NCBI RefSeq assembly: GCF_023518235.1
Contig: NZ_CP090423.1
Coordinates: 1,860,001 to 1,924,000, forward strand
Reading direction: 5' to 3'
Source of the DNA: Stenotrophomonas maltophilia
GTDB taxonomy: Bacteria > Pseudomonadota > Gammaproteobacteria > Xanthomonadales > Xanthomonadaceae
DNA: 64,000 nucleotides
Position numbers and translations under genes: made by a program. The notes under the pieces are model-generated. The model worked only from the letters and a program-made list of their open reading frames with translations, was not told the origin of the DNA and did not search any database. Positions within the stretch are counted from its first letter, which is position 1. Each line of letters opens with the position of its first letter. Below, in pieces: positions 55,639 through 64,000 of the stretch.

Positions 55639-57048
55639 TCAGCCGGCGCGCCCGGGTGCCACCACCTGGGCACTGGCCGGCCACTGCACAACGGCCTCCA
55701 GCCCACCCTCGGCGCGGTTGCGCAGCCACAGTCGCGCCCCGTCCTTCTCGGCCAAGGCGCGGGCAATGGTCAGGCCCAGGCCGGCGCCGCCGGTCTCGCG
55801 CGAGCGCGAGGTTTCCACCCGCACGAATGGATCAAACACGGCCTCCAGCTGCTCATCGGCCAGGCCGGGGCCATCGTCGGCCACCACCACCGTGATCGCG
55901 CCGCCGCTGCGCTCCACGCGCACCCGCGCCCGCTGCGCGTACATCACCGCGTTGTCCACCAGATTGGAGAACAGCCGGTGCATGGCCAGTGGGCGCAGCA
56001 TCAGCACCGAGCCGCTGCCGCCTTCGAACACCACGTCGCCACCGCCCTCGGCGGTATCTTCGACGATGCTTTCCAGCAGCGAATCCAGGTCCAGCGCGGC
56101 GCGCTGCTCGGAGCTCTCGGCGCTGCGTGCCAGCTCCAGGCCTTCGCGCACCAGCGCCTGCATCGCGGCAAGATCGCCGATCAGGCGCTCGCGCAGGGCC
56201 TCGTCGGTCACATTCTCCAGGCGCAGGCGCAGCCGGGTCAGCGGCGTCTGCAGATCGTGGGTGATCGCCGCCAGCATCTGCGTGCGTTCGGCCAGGTGGC
56301 GCTGCAGGCGATGCTGCATGGCGTTGAAGGCTTCGGCCGCACGCTGCACTTCGCGCGGCCCACGCAATGGCAGCGGGTCGCGCTGCAGGTCATCGCCCAG
56401 GTCTTCAGCGGCGGCGGCCAGTTCCTGCAGCGGCGCACTGGCGATGCGCGCCACGATGTAGGCCAGCACGGCGATCGCCAGCACCAGCAGGGTCAGGAAC
56501 CACGGGTCGACGGCGAGGATGCCGTTGTGCGCCACCGCCGGCGAATCCAGCGCCAGCTTCAGCAGCGTGCCATCGTTGAGCGTCACGTCAACTGCGCGGC
56601 ACTTGGGCGGGATGAACGCAGGATCGCGCTCGCGCGGTGGCTTGCGATGGCCGGGTTTGGGCGGCGGCAACAGGTCCTGCAGCTTGGGAATGCAGGACCG
56701 GAACGAGGCGAAGTGCACATGCGCACGCGACACCGGGCCGGGCCGGTCCTCCAGCACTTCCATCAACGCGGTGTCGGCACGCCCCAGCCGCGCGCCCGGC
56801 TGCAGCGCGCGCACGCTCGGCCCGCCGACTTCAAGCAGGCGCTCGCGCAGCTCGGGGTTGCCATCGAGCAGGTTGACGTAGCCCTGCAAGCGGTCGGCAA
56901 TGCGGTTCAGATTCTGCCGCTCGAATTCCTGCTGGCGCTTGGACGTCGCCAGCATGGTCGCGCCGATCGCGGCCACGCTCATGCCCAGCAGCAGGATCAC
57001 GAACAACCGCCCGACCATCGAGGACAGGAAATGGCGCAGGCGATTCAT
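55639..57048 (-). CDS. Sensor histidine kinase, probable MacABC-linked
   Basis: 469 residues. Helix 1 (GRLFVILLLGMSVAAIGATML), a periplasmic domain of about 120 residues with two cysteines (SCIPKL, PKCRAVD), helix 2 (PWFLTLLVLAIAVLAYIVARI), HAMP, then H-box MLAAITHDLQTPLTRLRL, N-box HRLFSNLVDNAVMYA, G1 VADDGPGLADEQL and G2 GGAGLGLTIARALA: a complete orthodox kinase. It ends a two-gene operon with the regulator upstream, divergent from macA. Confidence 0.93.
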   Translation of the reverse strand: MNRLRHFLSSMVGRLFVILLLGMSVAAIGATMLATSKRQQEFERQNLNRIADRLQGYVNLLDGNPELRERLLEVGGPSVRALQPGARLGRADTALMEVLEDRPGPVSRAHVHFASFRSCIPKLQDLLPPPKPGHRKPPRERDPAFIPPKCRAVDVTLNDGTLLKLALDSPAVAHNGILAVDPWFLTLLVLAIAVLAYIVARIASAPLQELAAAAEDLGDDLQRDPLPLRGPREVQRAAEAFNAMQHRLQRHLAERTQMLAAITHDLQTPLTRLRLRLENVTDEALRERLIGDLAAMQALVREGLELARSAESSEQRAALDLDSLLESIVEDTAEGGGDVVFEGGSGSVLMLRPLAMHRLFSNLVDNAVMYAQRARVRVERSGGAITVVVADDGPGLADEQLEAVFDPFVRVETSRSRETGGAGLGLTIARALAEKDGARLWLRNRAEGGLEAVVQWPASAQVVAPGRAG

Positions 57049-57054
57049 CGTGGC

Positions 57055-57783
57055 TTATTCCAGGTTCACCGAAGAAGCCAGCACGTAGCCTTCGTTGCGC
57101 ACGGTCTTGATCAGGCCGTCCGGGCCCCCATCGTCACCGAGCTTGTTGCGCAGCCGGCTGACCTGCAGGTCGATCGCCCGGTCCTGCGCCTCGTAGTTGC
57201 GGCCACTGCTGAGCGCGACCAGCTGCTCACGCGACAGCACCTTGTTGGCATGGGCGATGAACACCCGCAGCAGGCGGAATTCGGCACCGGACAGCACCAC
57301 CACGCGGTCATCCGGATCGACCAGGTGGCGATGCTCCAGGTCGAACACCCAGCGCGAGAAGCGCGCGCGGCGCACCGCCAGCGGTTCCAGGTTGGCCGGC
57401 AGCGCCTCGGTCCGGCGCAGCACGTTGCGGATGCGCGCCAGCAGCTCGCGCGGCTCGAACGGCTTGGCCAGGTAGTCGTCGGCGCCCATTTCCAGGCCCA
57501 GCACGCGGTCGATCGGCTCGGCGCGCGCGGTCAGCATGATCACCGGCGTGTTCGAGCGCGCGCGCAGGTCGCGGCACAAGGTCAGGCCGTCCTCGCGCGG
57601 CAGATTGAGGTCGAGCACGATCAGGTCCACATGCTCACGGTCCAGCAGCTGGCGCATGGCGGTGCCATCGGCGGCGGTGCTCACCTGGTAGCCGGCGCGG
57701 CCGAGCTGTTCGGCCAGCAGCGTGCGGATGTCGTTGTCGTCATCGACGATCAGCAGTCGGTGCATCGGGTTTTCGGTCTCCAT
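57055..57783 (-). CDS. OmpR-family response regulator, probable MacABC-linked
   Basis: 242 residues. The receiver has LIVDDDNDI, phospho-Asp in IVLDLNLPREDG and Lys in YLAKPF. The C-terminal winged helix has LSGAEFRLLRVFIAHANKVLSREQL and DLQVSRLRNKLGDD. Only 6 nt separate it from the kinase. Position opposite macA-macB suggests control of the pump operon or of its own promoter. ATG 57765 (MHRLLIVDDD) is an alternative start. Confidence 0.94.
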   Translation of the reverse strand: METENPMHRLLIVDDDNDIRTLLAEQLGRAGYQVSTAADGTAMRQLLDREHVDLIVLDLNLPREDGLTLCRDLRARSNTPVIMLTARAEPIDRVLGLEMGADDYLAKPFEPRELLARIRNVLRRTEALPANLEPLAVRRARFSRWVFDLEHRHLVDPDDRVVVLSGAEFRLLRVFIAHANKVLSREQLVALSSGRNYEAQDRAIDLQVSRLRNKLGDDGGPDGLIKTVRNEGYVLASSVNLE

Positions 57784-57866
57784 GGCGCGATCATCCCGTG
57801 TCGGCAGCTGAACCGCATCCGGGGCAATGCGTACCAGTGTATCTGCCGAAGGGGGCGATACCTGTG

Positions 57867-57893
57867 GTTACGCGTATTCACCGACAGTGTTAC
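57867..57893. promoter_or_regulatory. Direct repeat in the divergent regulator-macA promoter
   Basis: GGTTACGCGTA (GTTAC at 57867-57871) and TGTTACATACA (GTTAC at 57889-57893), 22 nt apart, about two helical turns. Such spacing suits OmpR-family dimers. A candidate operator only. Confidence 0.35.
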
Positions 57894-57987
57894 ATACAGA
57901 CATACCCCGAGGATTGAGTGGCCCGCTGCCCGGTCTTCACAATGCCCACCAACGCCGCCCGCGCGGCCCCGAGAGTGAAGCCACGAC

Positions 57988-59232
57988 GTGACGTTCCGCC
58001 TGCTGCCTGCGACCCGCCGGGGTCGCCTGATACTGATCGCCCTGCTTGCCCTGATCGTTGCCGTGGCCGCCTGGTGGCTGCTGCGCAAGCCCGCCGGCCC
58101 GGCCGTGGCGACCACTGCGGTCAGCCGCGGCGACATCGAGCAGACGGTGGACGCCACCGGCGTGATCGACGCCTACAAGCTGGTCAGCGTCGGTGCCCAG
58201 GCTTCGGGCCAGATCAAGTCGCTGAAGGTGCAGCTGGGCGATACGGTGAAGGAAGGCGACCTGATCGCCGAGATCGACGCCACCACCCAGCAGAACCAGG
58301 TGCTCAACGCGCAGGCCTCGCTGGACCAGGTTACCGCCCAGCGCGCCGTGCAGCAGGCCACCCTGCGCCAGGCCGAACTGGAATTCGCGCGCCAGCAGCA
58401 GATGCTGGCCGCCGAAGCCACCTCGCGCCAGGAATACGATGCCGCCGAGGCCCAGCTGAAGACCGCCCGTGCCCAGCTGCAGTCCTACGAGGCGCAGATC
58501 AAGGGCCGCCAGACCGAACTGGGCACCGCCCGCGCCAACCTGGCCTACACCCGCATCACCGCGCCGATGGATGGCACCGTGGTGGCGGTGGTGGCCGAGG
58601 AAGGCCGCACGGTGAACGCCAACCAGACCGCGCCGACCATCGTCATGCTGGCCCGGCTGGACGTGGTCACCGTCAATGCCGAGATCTCCGAGGCCGACGT
58701 GGTCAAGATCAAGGCCGGCATGCCGGTGTACTTCACCACCCTGGGTGACCCGGACCGCAAGTACCACGCCACGCTGCGCCAGATCAATCCGGCGCCGGCC
58801 TCGATCGCCAACGAGAACTCTTCCAGTTCCAGCAGTTCGTCCAGTTCCAGCTCCAGCAGCGCGGTCTACTACAACGCGCTGTTCGATGTGGAAAACCCGG
58901 ACGGCACGCTGCGCATCGACATGACCGCGCAGGTTTCGGTGCTGTTGAAGCAGGCCAGGAACGTGCTGATGGTGCCGGCGGTGGCGCTGGGGCCGAAGCG
59001 TCGCGGCGACGAGCGCATGGTGCGGGTGCTGGATGACAAGGGCCAGCCGCAGCCGCGCAAGGTGAAGGTCGGCATCAACAACGGCGCTTCGGCCGAGATC
59101 CTGTCCGGCCTGCAGGAAGGCGAGCGTGTGGTGGTGGGTGAAGCCAGTGCCGCTGCAGCCGGCAGCGGCGGTGGCAACCGTGGTGGCATGCAGATGCGGG
59201 TCGGCGGCCCGGGCATGGGCCCGCGCCGATGA
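57988..59232 (+). CDS. macA: MacA-like efflux periplasmic adaptor
   Basis: 414 residues from GTG 57988. N-terminal membrane anchor ([19 protein letters not shown]), lipoyl halves ([21 protein letters not shown] and [18 protein letters not shown]) flanking a long alpha-hairpin (about 90-160), then beta-barrel and MP domains. An unusual run of 14 serines (residues 278-291) interrupts the beta-barrel. The protein links MacB to the outer-membrane channel. The stop overlaps macB (ATGA). Confidence 0.93.
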   Translation: MTFRLLPATRRGRLILIALLALIVAVAAWWLLRKPAGPAVATTAVSRGDIEQTVDATGVIDAYKLVSVGAQASGQIKSLKVQLGDTVKEGDLIAEIDATTQQNQVLNAQASLDQVTAQRAVQQATLRQAELEFARQQQMLAAEATSRQEYDAAEAQLKTARAQLQSYEAQIKGRQTELGTARANLAYTRITAPMDGTVVAVVAEEGRTVNANQTAPTIVMLARLDVVTVNAEISEADVVKIKAGMPVYFTTLGDPDRKYHATLRQINPAPASIANENSSSSSSSSSSSSSSAVYYNALFDVENPDGTLRIDMTAQVSVLLKQARNVLMVPAVALGPKRRGDERMVRVLDDKGQPQPRKVKVGINNGASAEILSGLQEGERVVVGEASAAAAGSGGGNRGGMQMRVGGPGMGPRR

Positions 59233-61187
59233 GCACGACGGCGCCGCTGCTGCGCCTGCGCGACCTGCGACGCGAATTCCCGGCCGGCGATGATGTCATC
59301 GCCGTACTGCGCGACGTCAACGTGGACATCCACGCCGGCGAGATGGTGGCCATCGTCGGCCAGTCCGGCTCGGGCAAGTCGACGCTGATGAACATCCTCG
59401 GCTGCCTCGACCGTCCCTCCCGCGGCAGCTACCAGGTGGCCGGCCGCGAGACCGGCCAGATGGAACCGGACGAGCTGGCCGAACTGCGCCGCGAGCATTT
59501 CGGCTTCATCTTCCAGCGCTACCACCTGCTCGGCGACCTGGACGCACGTGGCAACGTGGAAGTCCCCGCGGTGTATGCCGGCAGCCCCGGCCCGGTGCGC
59601 AACGCGCGCGCCGAGCAGCTGCTGCAACGGCTGGGCCTGGGCGACCGCATGCACCACAAGCCGGGCCAGCTGTCCGGCGGCCAGCAGCAACGCGTGTCGA
59701 TCGCGCGTGCGCTGATGAACGGCGGCGAGGTGATCCTGGCCGACGAACCGACCGGCGCGCTGGACACGAAATCCGGCGAGGAAGTGATGGCGATCCTCGG
59801 CGAGCTGCATGCCGAAGGCCACACCATCATCATCGTCACCCACGACATGAGCGTGGCCGAGCACGCGCAGCGCATCATCGAGATCCGCGACGGCGAGATC
59901 ATCGCCGACCGCGCCAACCCGGATGCGCCGAGCTACCGCGCCCAGCGCGAAGCCAGCACCGGCGTCGCCCATGGCAACAGCTGGCGCGCCGCCCGCGACC
60001 GCTTCACCGAAGCGTTCCGCATGGCCCTGCTGGCGATGAACGCGCATCGGCTGCGCACCTTCCTGACCATGCTCGGCATCATCATCGGCATTGCCTCGGT
60101 GGTGTCGGTGGTGGCATTGGGCAACGGCTCGCAGCAGCAGATCCTGCAGAACATCAGCGCGCTGGGCACCAACACCATCGACGTCTATCCCGGCCGTGGT
60201 TTCGGCGACATGCGATCGGCACGCGTGCAGACGCTAAAGGCCAGCGATGCCGATGCCCTGTCCCGGCAGAGTTATGTGGACAGCGCCACGCCCAGCGTGT
60301 CCAGTTCGGTCACCGCGCGCTACCGCAACCAGTCTTCCACTGCCCAGGTCAGCGGCGTCGGCGAGCAGTTCTTCCGGGTCAAGGGCGTGACCCTGCTCAG
60401 CGGCAGCTTCTTCGATGCCGATGCGGTGAAGGGCCTTGGCCAGGTGGCGGTGATCGATGAGAACACCCAGACCCAGTTCTTCCCCGATGTCGATCCGATC
60501 GGCCAGGTGATCCTGCTCGGCAACGTGCCGGCGCGCGTGGTCGGCGTGGCCAAGCGGCAGAGCTTCGGCTTCGGCGGCAGTACCAGCCTCAGCGTGTGGG
60601 TGCCGTACACCACGGTGATGTCGCGCATGCTCGGCCAGAGCCATGTCTCCAGCATCACCGTGCGCGTGGACGACAGCACGCCGATGGACGCCGCGCAGGA
60701 AGCCATCACCCGCCTGCTGACCCTGCGCCACGGCACCGAGGATTTCTTCCTCAGCAACAGCGCCGAGATCCGCGACACCATCGAGCAGACCACGCGCACG
60801 ATGACGCTGCTGATCGGTGCCATCGCCGCCATCGCGCTGCTGGTCGGCGGCATCGGCGTGATGAACATCATGCTGGTGTCGGTGACCGAACGCACCCGCG
60901 AGATCGGGGTGCGCATGGCCGTCGGTGCCCGCCAGAGTGATATCCGCCAGCAGTTCCTGATCGAAGCGGTACTGGTGTGCCTGCTCGGTGGCGTGCTCGG
61001 CATCGGCCTGGCGCTGCTGCTGGGCTCGATGATCGGCCGCTTCGCCAGTGACTTCCAGGTGCTGTTCTCCACCGCCTCGATTGTTGCCGCGTTCGCCTGC
61101 TCGACCCTGATCGGCGTGGCGTTCGGCTTCCTGCCCGCGCGCAACGCCGCGCAGCTCGACCCGGTCGAGGCCCTGGCCCGCGAATGA
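59229..61187 (+). CDS. macB: MacB-like ABC exporter (ATPase-permease fusion)
   Basis: 652 residues. N-terminal ATPase: Walker [10 protein letters not shown], signature [15 protein letters not shown], Walker [13 protein letters not shown], His in [12 protein letters not shown]. Four membrane helices follow in the MacB topology: one after the ATPase (about 280: [19 protein letters not shown]), a large periplasmic domain, then three near the C-terminus ([23 protein letters not shown]). It exports substrates from the periplasm such as macrolides, peptides or lipids. Coupled to macA and the channel gene by ATGA overlaps. Confidence 0.95.
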   Translation: MSTTAPLLRLRDLRREFPAGDDVIAVLRDVNVDIHAGEMVAIVGQSGSGKSTLMNILGCLDRPSRGSYQVAGRETGQMEPDELAELRREHFGFIFQRYHLLGDLDARGNVEVPAVYAGSPGPVRNARAEQLLQRLGLGDRMHHKPGQLSGGQQQRVSIARALMNGGEVILADEPTGALDTKSGEEVMAILGELHAEGHTIIIVTHDMSVAEHAQRIIEIRDGEIIADRANPDAPSYRAQREASTGVAHGNSWRAARDRFTEAFRMALLAMNAHRLRTFLTMLGIIIGIASVVSVVALGNGSQQQILQNISALGTNTIDVYPGRGFGDMRSARVQTLKASDADALSRQSYVDSATPSVSSSVTARYRNQSSTAQVSGVGEQFFRVKGVTLLSGSFFDADAVKGLGQVAVIDENTQTQFFPDVDPIGQVILLGNVPARVVGVAKRQSFGFGGSTSLSVWVPYTTVMSRMLGQSHVSSITVRVDDSTPMDAAQEAITRLLTLRHGTEDFFLSNSAEIRDTIEQTTRTMTLLIGAIAAIALLVGGIGVMNIMLVSVTERTREIGVRMAVGARQSDIRQQFLIEAVLVCLLGGVLGIGLALLLGSMIGRFASDFQVLFSTASIVAAFACSTLIGVAFGFLPARNAAQLDPVEALARE

Positions 61188-62623
61188 CGATGATGACCCC
61201 ACTGCCCTTCCCCGCTCCCTCGCGCCTGCTGCTGGCCGGCGCTGTCCTGCTCGCCCTGTCCGCGTGTGCCTCGGTGGGTCGCTATCCGGTGCAGGACCCC
61301 GACGTGGCGGCCCGCTACGGGCGTGGCGATGCCACGCTCAATGCACCGGCCGACGACCCGCGCAGCAGCCTGGATACCCCCGGCCGCGACATCCGCCAGG
61401 ACACCTGGTGGACCGGCTTCGGCGATGAACGCCTGGACCGTCTGGTCGCCCGCGCGCTGGCCGCCAACAGCGACCTTGCCGCCGCCGGCCTGGCCGTGCA
61501 GCGCTCGCGCCTGCAGGCCGGGCTGGCCAGCAACGCGCTGTGGCCGCAGCCTTCCTCGTCCGGCGTGAGCGGCAACGCCAGCCGCGCCACCGACCAGGCC
61601 GACGACTGGCGCCGCAGCTATTCCACGGGGGTTTCGCTGGGCTGGGAAGTGGACCTGTGGGGCCGCCTGCGCACGCAGCGCGACATCGCCCGCTGGGAAG
61701 CCGAGGCCAGTGAAGAAGACCGGCAGAACACTGCGCTGCTGGTGATCAGCGACACCATCACCCAGTACTGGAACCTGGCCTATCTCAACCAGTCGATCGC
61801 CACCGGGCAGGCGAACCTGGAGCGGCTCGAACGCACCCGCGAACTGGTGCAGGCGCGCTTCGATGCCGGTGCGGTGTCGCGTCTGGAAGTGCGCCAGGCA
61901 CTGCAGAACCTGCAGTCGCAGCGGTCCTCGCAGAGCGCGCTGGAACAGCAGCGGGTGGAGGTGCGCAATGCGCTGACCGTGCTGCTGGACGGCATGCCGT
62001 GGCCGCAGCAGGACGAACCGCAGGATCTGCTGGGCGCGCGCAGCCCGCAGATCGCGGAGGGTCTGCCGACCGACCTGCTGGGCCGCCGCCCGGACCTGCG
62101 CGCGGCCGAACTGCGCCTGCGCAACAGCCTGAAGACCATCAAGGTCACCGCGACCCAGTACTACCCGGCGCTGAGCCTGACCGGCAGCCTCGGCTCCAGT
62201 GCAACCTCGCTGGGCGACGTGCTGCGCAATCCGGTGGCCACCCTGGGCGCCGGCCTGTCACTGCCGTTCCTCAACCTGCAGCGCGCGCAGCTGGACACCG
62301 ATATCGCCGGCACCAGTTACCAGATCACGGCGACCAACTTCCGCAAGACGCTGTACACCGCGCTCTCGGAAGTGGACAACGCGCTGTCTGCGCGCGAACA
62401 GCTGGCACGCCAGGTGGCGGCCTCGCAGGCCTCGTACGACGAAGCGGTGGAAGTGGAGCGCGCGCAGGAAGTGCGCTATCGGGTAGGCGCCACCGATCTG
62501 CGCACCTGGCTGGAAGCACAGCAGACCCGGCGCGATGCCGAGCTGTCGCTGGCGCGCGTGCGGCAGGGCCAGTTGAACAACGACGTGACCCTGTTCAAGG
62601 CGCTGGGCGGCAGCGCGGGGTAA
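61184..62623 (+). CDS. NodT-type outer-membrane efflux lipoprotein (MacC)
   Basis: 479 residues. The lipobox [10 protein letters not shown] makes it an outer-membrane lipoprotein. Two OEP repeats follow ([67 protein letters not shown]), as in TolC-family channels. It completes a dedicated MacA-MacB-channel tripartite pump in one operon, the arrangement reported for MacABCsm in S. maltophilia. A structured repeat begins right after the stop. Confidence 0.94.
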   Translation: MTMMTPLPFPAPSRLLLAGAVLLALSACASVGRYPVQDPDVAARYGRGDATLNAPADDPRSSLDTPGRDIRQDTWWTGFGDERLDRLVARALAANSDLAAAGLAVQRSRLQAGLASNALWPQPSSSGVSGNASRATDQADDWRRSYSTGVSLGWEVDLWGRLRTQRDIARWEAEASEEDRQNTALLVISDTITQYWNLAYLNQSIATGQANLERLERTRELVQARFDAGAVSRLEVRQALQNLQSQRSSQSALEQQRVEVRNALTVLLDGMPWPQQDEPQDLLGARSPQIAEGLPTDLLGRRPDLRAAELRLRNSLKTIKVTATQYYPALSLTGSLGSSATSLGDVLRNPVATLGAGLSLPFLNLQRAQLDTDIAGTSYQITATNFRKTLYTALSEVDNALSAREQLARQVAASQASYDEAVEVERAQEVRYRVGATDLRTWLEAQQTRRDAELSLARVRQGQLNNDVTLFKALGGSAG

Positions 62624-62825
62624 CGCGATGCGGGGCTGCGCCCCGCACCCGCCAGAACAACGTCAACATCAACCTCAACAACGGGGCATTCCGTTGACTG
62701 GCGGGGCGGGTCCGATGGCAGGGGACGCCGTGAACCCATCCCTGGGGGCTTGGTCGCCGCATCCATGCGGCTCACACCCCTGCCACCGGACCCACCCCGC
62801 CCTTGACCGTTTCCCGTCTGCTGTC
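62624..62825 (+). repeat. Structured intergenic repeat, copy B
   Basis: Homologous to 36157-36346, in the same orientation and also directly after a stop codon. Arms at 62700-62724 and 62777-62801 pair at 23 of 25 positions with exactly the same 52-nt loop length as copy A. The loop keeps GACGCCGTGAACCC and GGGGGCTTGG, and an inner hairpin (GCCGCATCCATGCGGC). Several arm bases differ from copy A in a compensating way. Confidence 0.8.
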
Positions 62826-62849
62826 GGAATGGCGTCATGCACCGCCGCG

Positions 62850-62898
62850 GTAGGTGTCGACCTTGGTCGACTCGGTAGCGTCGGGCCATGCCCGGCGA
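62850..62898 (+). repeat. Two tandem SMAG units with different stems
   Basis: GTAGGTGTCGACCTTGGTCG... (62850-62873) and GTAGCGTCGGGCCATGCCCG... (62874-62898), adjacent and in the same orientation but from different stem subfamilies. Confidence 0.72.
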
Positions 62899-62921
62899 GC
62901 GCGCAGCGCGGCATGAGAAAA

Positions 62922-62960
62922 GGGTCAGAGCCCTTTTCCATGGGAAAGGGATCTGACCCC
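62922..62960. repeat. GGGTCAGA palindrome
   Basis: GGGTCAGAGCCCTTTTCC and GGGAAAGGGATCTGACCC form a near-perfect 18-bp inverted repeat around TAT-free loop bases AT. It lies 5 nt beyond the rlmB stop on the minus strand and may end that transcript. Differs in sequence from the GTAG elements. Confidence 0.7.
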
Positions 62961-62964
62961 GCGC

Positions 62965-63708
62965 TCAACCACGCTGGCGCACGGCTTCGAACAGGCTGAC
63001 GCCGGCGGCGACGGAGACGTTCAGGCTTTCGATCTCGCCCGGCATCGGAATCTTGACCAGGCCATCGCAGTTCTCGCGGGTCAGGCGGCGCAGGCCATCG
63101 GCCTCACCGCCCAGCACCAGCGCGATGTTGCCCTTCAGGTCCAGGTCGTACAGCGAGGCGGTCGCCTCGCCGGCCAGGCCGTAGATCCACACGCCCTGCT
63201 TCTGCAGGTCCTTCAGGCAGCGCGACAGGTTGGTCACCGCCACCACCGGAATGCGGTCGGCAGCGCCGGCCGAGGTCTTGCGCACGGTGGCGTTCACCGT
63301 GGCCGACTTGTCCTTGGGAATGATCACCGCAGTGGCACCGGACGCTGCCGCCGAACGCAGGCAGGCACCCAGGTTGTGCGGGTCCTGCACCTCGTCCAGC
63401 ACCAGCAGCAGGGCCTTGCCCTCTGCTGCGGTCACCAGCCCTTCCAGCTCGTTCTCGCTGTAGGTGCGGGCGGCGGCATAACGCGCGGCCACGCCCTGGT
63501 GGCGCACCGAACCGCCCACGCCGTCCAGCGCCTGGCTGTTGACCTTGCGCACGTCGATGCCCTTGCGGCGGGCGTTCTCTTCGATTTCGGTCAGGCGCGG
63601 GTTCTTCGCACCGGCCTCGACCAGCACTTCGCGGACGTTGTCGGCGTCGTTCTCGATGGAGGAGGCGACGGCGTTGACGCCGACGATCCACTGGCTGTTC
63701 TTGCTCAT
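62965..63708 (-). CDS. rlmB: 23S rRNA (guanosine2251-2'-O)-methyltransferase RlmB
   Basis: 247 residues, the usual length. The N-terminal L30e-like substrate domain (WIVGVNAVASSIENDADNVREVLVE) is followed by the SPOUT domain with LLVLDEVQDPHNLGACLRSAAASG, IALVLGGEADGLRRL and IPMPGEIESLNVSVAAGV, the SpoU motifs 1-3 forming the trefoil-knot SAM site. It methylates G2251 in the ribosomal P-loop. A -10-like TACCAT lies about 30 nt upstream. Confidence 0.95.
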   Translation of the reverse strand: MSKNSQWIVGVNAVASSIENDADNVREVLVEAGAKNPRLTEIEENARRKGIDVRKVNSQALDGVGGSVRHQGVAARYAAARTYSENELEGLVTAAEGKALLLVLDEVQDPHNLGACLRSAAASGATAVIIPKDKSATVNATVRKTSAGAADRIPVVAVTNLSRCLKDLQKQGVWIYGLAGEATASLYDLDLKGNIALVLGGEADGLRRLTRENCDGLVKIPMPGEIESLNVSVAAGVSLFEAVRQRG

Positions 63709-63778
63709 GCGGGCGGGGACCGGAAAGGGGGTGGCTATGGTAGAGCATCGGCGGGCCGGGCGCTGCGGCGGGCCCTCC

Positions 63779-63855
63779 GTAGAGCCGAGCCAGCGCTCGG
63801 CTGTCCTGGGTTCAGGCTGCGGCGACCCGCCAGCCGAGCGTGGGCTCGGCTCTAC
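63779..63855. repeat. SMAG REP inverted pair upstream of rlmB
   Basis: GTAGAGCCGAGCCAGCGCTC... (63779-63803) and an inverted unit ending GGGCTCGGCTCTAC (63831-63855), 27 nt apart, between rlmB and the next minus-strand gene. Confidence 0.82.
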
Positions 63856-63861
63856 AGAGCG

Positions 63862-64000
63862 TCATCGGCTGCGCGGCGGCCAGTGCGGGGTGTCGTGGTC
63901 GGGGTGCTGGTGGGAGACGATCGTGGCCAGGAACGCGAGGGCAGCGACGTCGTCCTCGGTGCGCCTGGCCGGCAGGCTGGCCAAGGTGTCGACGAACGGC
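63862..64000 (-). CDS. C-terminal fragment of an unidentified protein (5' end outside window)
   Basis: The minus-strand frame is open from the window edge to a TGA at 63862-63864 and encodes about 45 residues, including FVDTLASLPARRTEDDVAAL and ATIVSHQHPDHDTPHWPPRSR. The composition (amphipathic, protein-like, third-position GC) differs from the other two frames, so it is likely coding. Too short to assign. It lies upstream of rlmB in the same direction, a position often held by rnr or a small unknown gene. Confidence 0.5.
   Translation of the reverse strand, partial: PFVDTLASLPARRTEDDVAALAFLATIVSHQHPDHDTPHWPPRSR

Larger units (their letters stand above)
62624..62964. other. 341-nt intergenic region made almost entirely of repeats
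   Basis: Contains, in order, structured repeat B, two SMAG units and a GGGTCAGA palindrome before the rlmB 3' end. No gene seen. Open frames here encode repeat-derived nonsense such as DAATKPPGMGSRRP. Confidence 0.7.

Overview
The window is high-GC chromosomal DNA from a gammaproteobacterium of the Xanthomonadaceae, most likely Stenotrophomonas (S. maltophilia group). Three things point there: protein-level resemblance throughout, a MacABC-type pump beside its own two-component system, and many short GTAG-headed palindromes of the SMAG (Stenotrophomonas REP) type between genes. No rRNA, tRNA, CRISPR array, insertion sequence, prophage or origin was recognised. Coding density is high and almost all long antisense reading frames are GC shadows.

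Layout. 1-4.8 kb: phoH end, ybeY, a secreted unknown, corC, a DUF4105 membrane protein and corA. 4.9-14.2 kb and 21.9-24.9 kb: putrescine uptake (potFGHI) and the gamma-glutamyl catabolic route (puuA, puuB, puuD, a puuC-like dehydrogenase, a succinate-semialdehyde dehydrogenase and a class III omega-aminotransferase). These two blocks are split by a signalling island (14.4-20.5 kb) with twin MASE1 proteins that look like dead histidine kinases, a REC-REC-GGDEF cyclase and a hemerythrin with a perfect FNR-type box. 25-27 kb: a lone ParB-like protein and a DUF445 protein. 27.2-32.1 kb: a Fur-box-preceded TonB siderophore receptor operon with PepSY and DUF3649/DUF3325 membrane proteins. 32.1-41 kb: housekeeping genes (rlmKL, amidase, sulfurtransferase, a DUF1289-Nudix fusion, FKBP isomerase, enoyl-CoA hydratase, nth).

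41-48.8 kb is a phosphate-starvation block: an OprO/P-type porin facing two tandem pstS genes, pstCAB and phoU, with Pho-box-like sites on the porin and on each pstS. Directly after it (49.09-51.57 kb) lies the most interesting locus: a small secreted peptide with four EGKCG motifs, a DUF692 (MNIO) enzyme, a DUF2063 partner and a DoxX membrane protein. This is the architecture of the HvfABCD/bufferin copper-binding RiPP systems. 51.7-55.5 kb: RNase T and a large beta-propeller GGDEF sensor. 55.6-62.6 kb: a sensor kinase and regulator divergent from macA-macB-outer membrane factor. 62.9-64 kb: rlmB and the end of an unidentified gene.

Non-coding signals worth attention are two copies of a ~190-nt repeat whose paired arms covary, four genes with a -10-like hexamer exactly 6 nt before the ATG (candidate leaderless mRNAs), and SMAG repeats placed inside operons such as pstB-phoU.
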